From Labilithrix luteola (GTDB lineage: Bacteria > Myxococcota_A > Polyangia > Polyangiales > Polyangiaceae), in assembly GCA_026225435.1 (NCBI GenBank), contig JAMFST010001024.1, positions 1-14,007 on the forward strand: DNA of 14,007 nt. Reading direction: 5' to 3'. The translations under genes were made by a program, and so were the position numbers. Of the stretch, positions 12,515 through 14,007 are shown in pieces. The notes below the pieces were generated by a model. The model was given only the letters and a program-made list of their open reading frames with translations. It did not search any database and had not been told where the DNA came from. The first letter of the stretch is position 1. Each line of letters opens with the position of its first letter.

Positions 12515-14007
12515 GTGAGCCCGAACGTTTCGTCGCCGTTGCCGCCGTCTTCCTCGCCGCCGCGCTCCGGCTTGCCGCTCGGGTGGAAGGTCGCCGCTGC
12601 GGTGATCTTGCTGTCGCCGCTGGTGGTCGGCGCGCGCAAGCTGATGACGCAGTTTCGCTCCCTACGTACGCTCGAAGGGGTTGCCGGCACACATGTGGAT
12701 CACCTCGCGGGGCCGCGTCATGCGGCGCACGCGGCGGGGCGCAAAGGGGATCTGGTGCTGCACGCGCGGGACGACGCAGCGAGCTCCGCCGGGAGTCCAT
12801 GGCTGACCTTGGCCTCGACGGAGGACGTCGTGGGGCATCGCCCGCTCATCGGCGCGCTGGTCGATATCGGCGTGGGGACGCGGGCGCCCAGCGATGGGCC
12901 GGGCCCGCGGCACGAGCAAACGCGCAGCGTGGACGTCGATGACCTTGCCGATCCGCTGCTGTGGTGGCGCTTCGGGTGGGTGGACGCTGCGCATCAGCTC
13001 CACATCGCACCGAGTCGAACTGTACGGGCGGAGACCTGTACAGATGGCGCCGCGGGGGCGAGCGTCGAGACGCACGCCGACGGGGTGAAGCTCGAGACCT
13101 TCATTTGTCCAGCCGAGGACGACTCCTTCCTGCTGACGACGCGCGCCACCGACCTGCCCGACGGAGCGCACCTGGCCGACGAGACGAACGCCGGGCCGTC
13201 GAAGATCGTGACGGCGCAGGGGCTGTCGAGCGGCGACGAGAAGATCTCGACGCGCTTCGTCATCCTCGCCGACCCGTCGCTGGGCGAGCCGATGCGCGTG
13301 CTCACCATCGAGACGCGCGGGGCGCCGTTCGAGCTCACCCGCGCGCAGGTGCACATCGGGTCGGAGAGCTTCCCCGCGCCGCTGAGGCTCGTCTACGGCG
13401 AGACGGTGGCGGTCCGGCGCGCCCGCGTGACCAGCGGAGACGTGTTCGCGGCGCTCGCTGCGGTGGGGCGCGCACCGGGCGAGGATGGGCGTGCGCGGGC
13501 GGCGAAGGTGTCGATCACCGGGGAGAGCAGCGGCATGGTCGCGCTGCAGGACGACAAGGGGGCGACGGCGCTCTCGGCGCGGATCGCCTCGGGGCGCACG
13601 CTCACCTTGCCGCGGGACTTCATCGCGCGCCTGGCGCTCTTCGACGCGGGGGGGGTGCTCGCCGGAGCGGTCACGGTCGGCGACGGCGGCAGCGAGATCG
13701 CGCTCCCTTCCCCCGCCGCCGGCACCGTCGAGGTCACCGCGGTGGACGAGGCGCACCTTCCGCTGCCGGTCCACGTGCTGGTGCGCAGCGTCGACGGCAA
13801 GGCGGTCCCTCCGCTCACCGTGCCGGCCGGCGTGACCGACGCCTTCGCCGCCGGCTCGTCGGTCTACCTGACCAAGGGGCACGGCAGCTTCGCCCTCGCG
13901 CCGGGGCGCTACCGGCTCGTCGTGACGCACGGCACGGCCTACGAGCTCGACGCGCGCGAGATAAGCGTCGTCGCCGGGCAGACGAACAAGGTGGACGCGC
14001 TGGTGAC
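12515..14007 (+). CDS. N-terminal part of an exported CehA/McbA-like metallohydrolase (partial, 3' end outside window)
   Basis: The reading frame stays open from GTG at 12515 to the window edge (497 codons). A second possible GTG at 12458 is in frame, and a TGA at 12443 limits the start. Residues about 24-40 (GWKVAAAVILLSPLVVGA) form a signal peptide or membrane anchor. The next 350 residues are not recognisable to me. Residues about 400-497 resemble the carboxypeptidase-regulatory/Cna-like beta domain that precedes the PHP metal-binding domain in many myxobacterial CehA/McbA-family proteins: GTVEVTAVDEAHLPLPVHV, KGHGSFALAPGRYRLVV, then THGTAYELDAREISVVAGQT. The expected metal-binding HxH region would begin just beyond position 14007, so the assignment is by the N-terminal pattern only. 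It is transcribed divergently from ilvE. Neither GTG has a strong ribosome binding site. Confidence 0.75.
   Translation, partial: MSPNVSSPLPPSSSPPRSGLPLGWKVAAAVILLSPLVVGARKLMTQFRSLRTLEGVAGTHVDHLAGPRHAAHAAGRKGDLVLHARDDAASSAGSPWLTLASTEDVVGHRPLIGALVDIGVGTRAPSDGPGPRHEQTRSVDVDDLADPLLWWRFGWVDAAHQLHIAPSRTVRAETCTDGAAGASVETHADGVKLETFICPAEDDSFLLTTRATDLPDGAHLADETNAGPSKIVTAQGLSSGDEKISTRFVILADPSLGEPMRVLTIETRGAPFELTRAQVHIGSESFPAPLRLVYGETVAVRRARVTSGDVFAALAAVGRAPGEDGRARAAKVSITGESSGMVALQDDKGATALSARIASGRTLTLPRDFIARLALFDAGGVLAGAVTVGDGGSEIALPSPAAGTVEVTAVDEAHLPLPVHVLVRSVDGKAVPPLTVPAGVTDAFAAGSSVYLTKGHGSFALAPGRYRLVVTHGTAYELDAREISVVAGQTNKVDALV
13032..13043 (-). repeat. Motif copy 4, intragenic (CTGTACAGGTCT)
   Basis: Plus-strand sequence AGACCTGTACAG, inside the metallohydrolase coding region. 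It matches the other copies at all positions except the variable central base. It may be a distal or auxiliary binding site, or a chance match within coding sequence. Confidence 0.3.

Noticed and set aside
12662..13930. Minus-strand open frame of 422 codons opposite the metallohydrolase
   Set aside because: Arg- and His-rich low-complexity translation without domains. The plus-strand frame from 12515 has a signal anchor, normal codon pattern and a recognisable beta domain.

Overview
The window is about 14 kb of high-GC DNA, densely coding on both strands. It looks like a chromosomal segment of a myxobacterium, probably order Polyangiales. The clues are a membrane Ser/Thr kinase with Kazal-like cysteine-rich modules, a sigma factor resembling the myxobacterial gmx1 type, several lipoproteins with low-complexity linkers, and frequent GTG/TTG starts. 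The lineage is inferred from gene content only. I see no rRNA, tRNA, CRISPR array, insertion sequence or phage gene.

Left part (1-2343, + strand): an HSDL2-type short-chain dehydrogenase and, 4 bp later, an AraC-type regulator with an unusual N-terminal domain, followed by a small acidic lipoprotein of unknown function.

Central part (2354-7534) is the most interesting. Two minus-strand genes form a likely operon. The first encodes a 950-residue receptor-like Ser/Thr kinase: N-terminal anti-sigma-type zinc finger, kinase domain, one membrane span, two Kazal-like modules, then a full-length serine beta-lactamase/PBP-like domain. The second encodes an exported stand-alone serine hydrolase that is a clear paralogue of that C-terminal domain. 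The hydrolase keeps the catalytic SxxK motif and the Tyr of the YxN motif. In the kinase the same positions are Gly, Ala and Arg, so the ectodomain appears to be a catalytically dead pseudo-enzyme, perhaps a ligand sensor. A sigma-70-family gene is divergently transcribed from the kinase. Together these suggest an undescribed signalling unit: a pseudo-hydrolase sensor kinase, an active hydrolase partner and a sigma factor output.

Right-central part (7559-9615, - strand): an esterase lipoprotein and a KirBac-type potassium channel whose start codon overlaps the esterase stop (ATGA), so the two are probably translationally coupled.

Right part (9713-14007): a branched-chain aminotransferase (ilvE) and, 5 bp downstream, a MocR-type GntR/aminotransferase regulator, both on the minus strand. 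Divergent from ilvE is the start of a large exported protein resembling the N-terminal part of CehA/McbA-family metallohydrolases; it runs off the window before any PHP domain. The ilvE/metallohydrolase intergenic region holds three copies of a motif close to CTGTACYGGTC (read on the ilvE strand), two of them 25 bp apart in tandem, with a fourth copy inside the metallohydrolase gene. Because MocR regulators typically bind direct repeats, these are good candidates for its operators.
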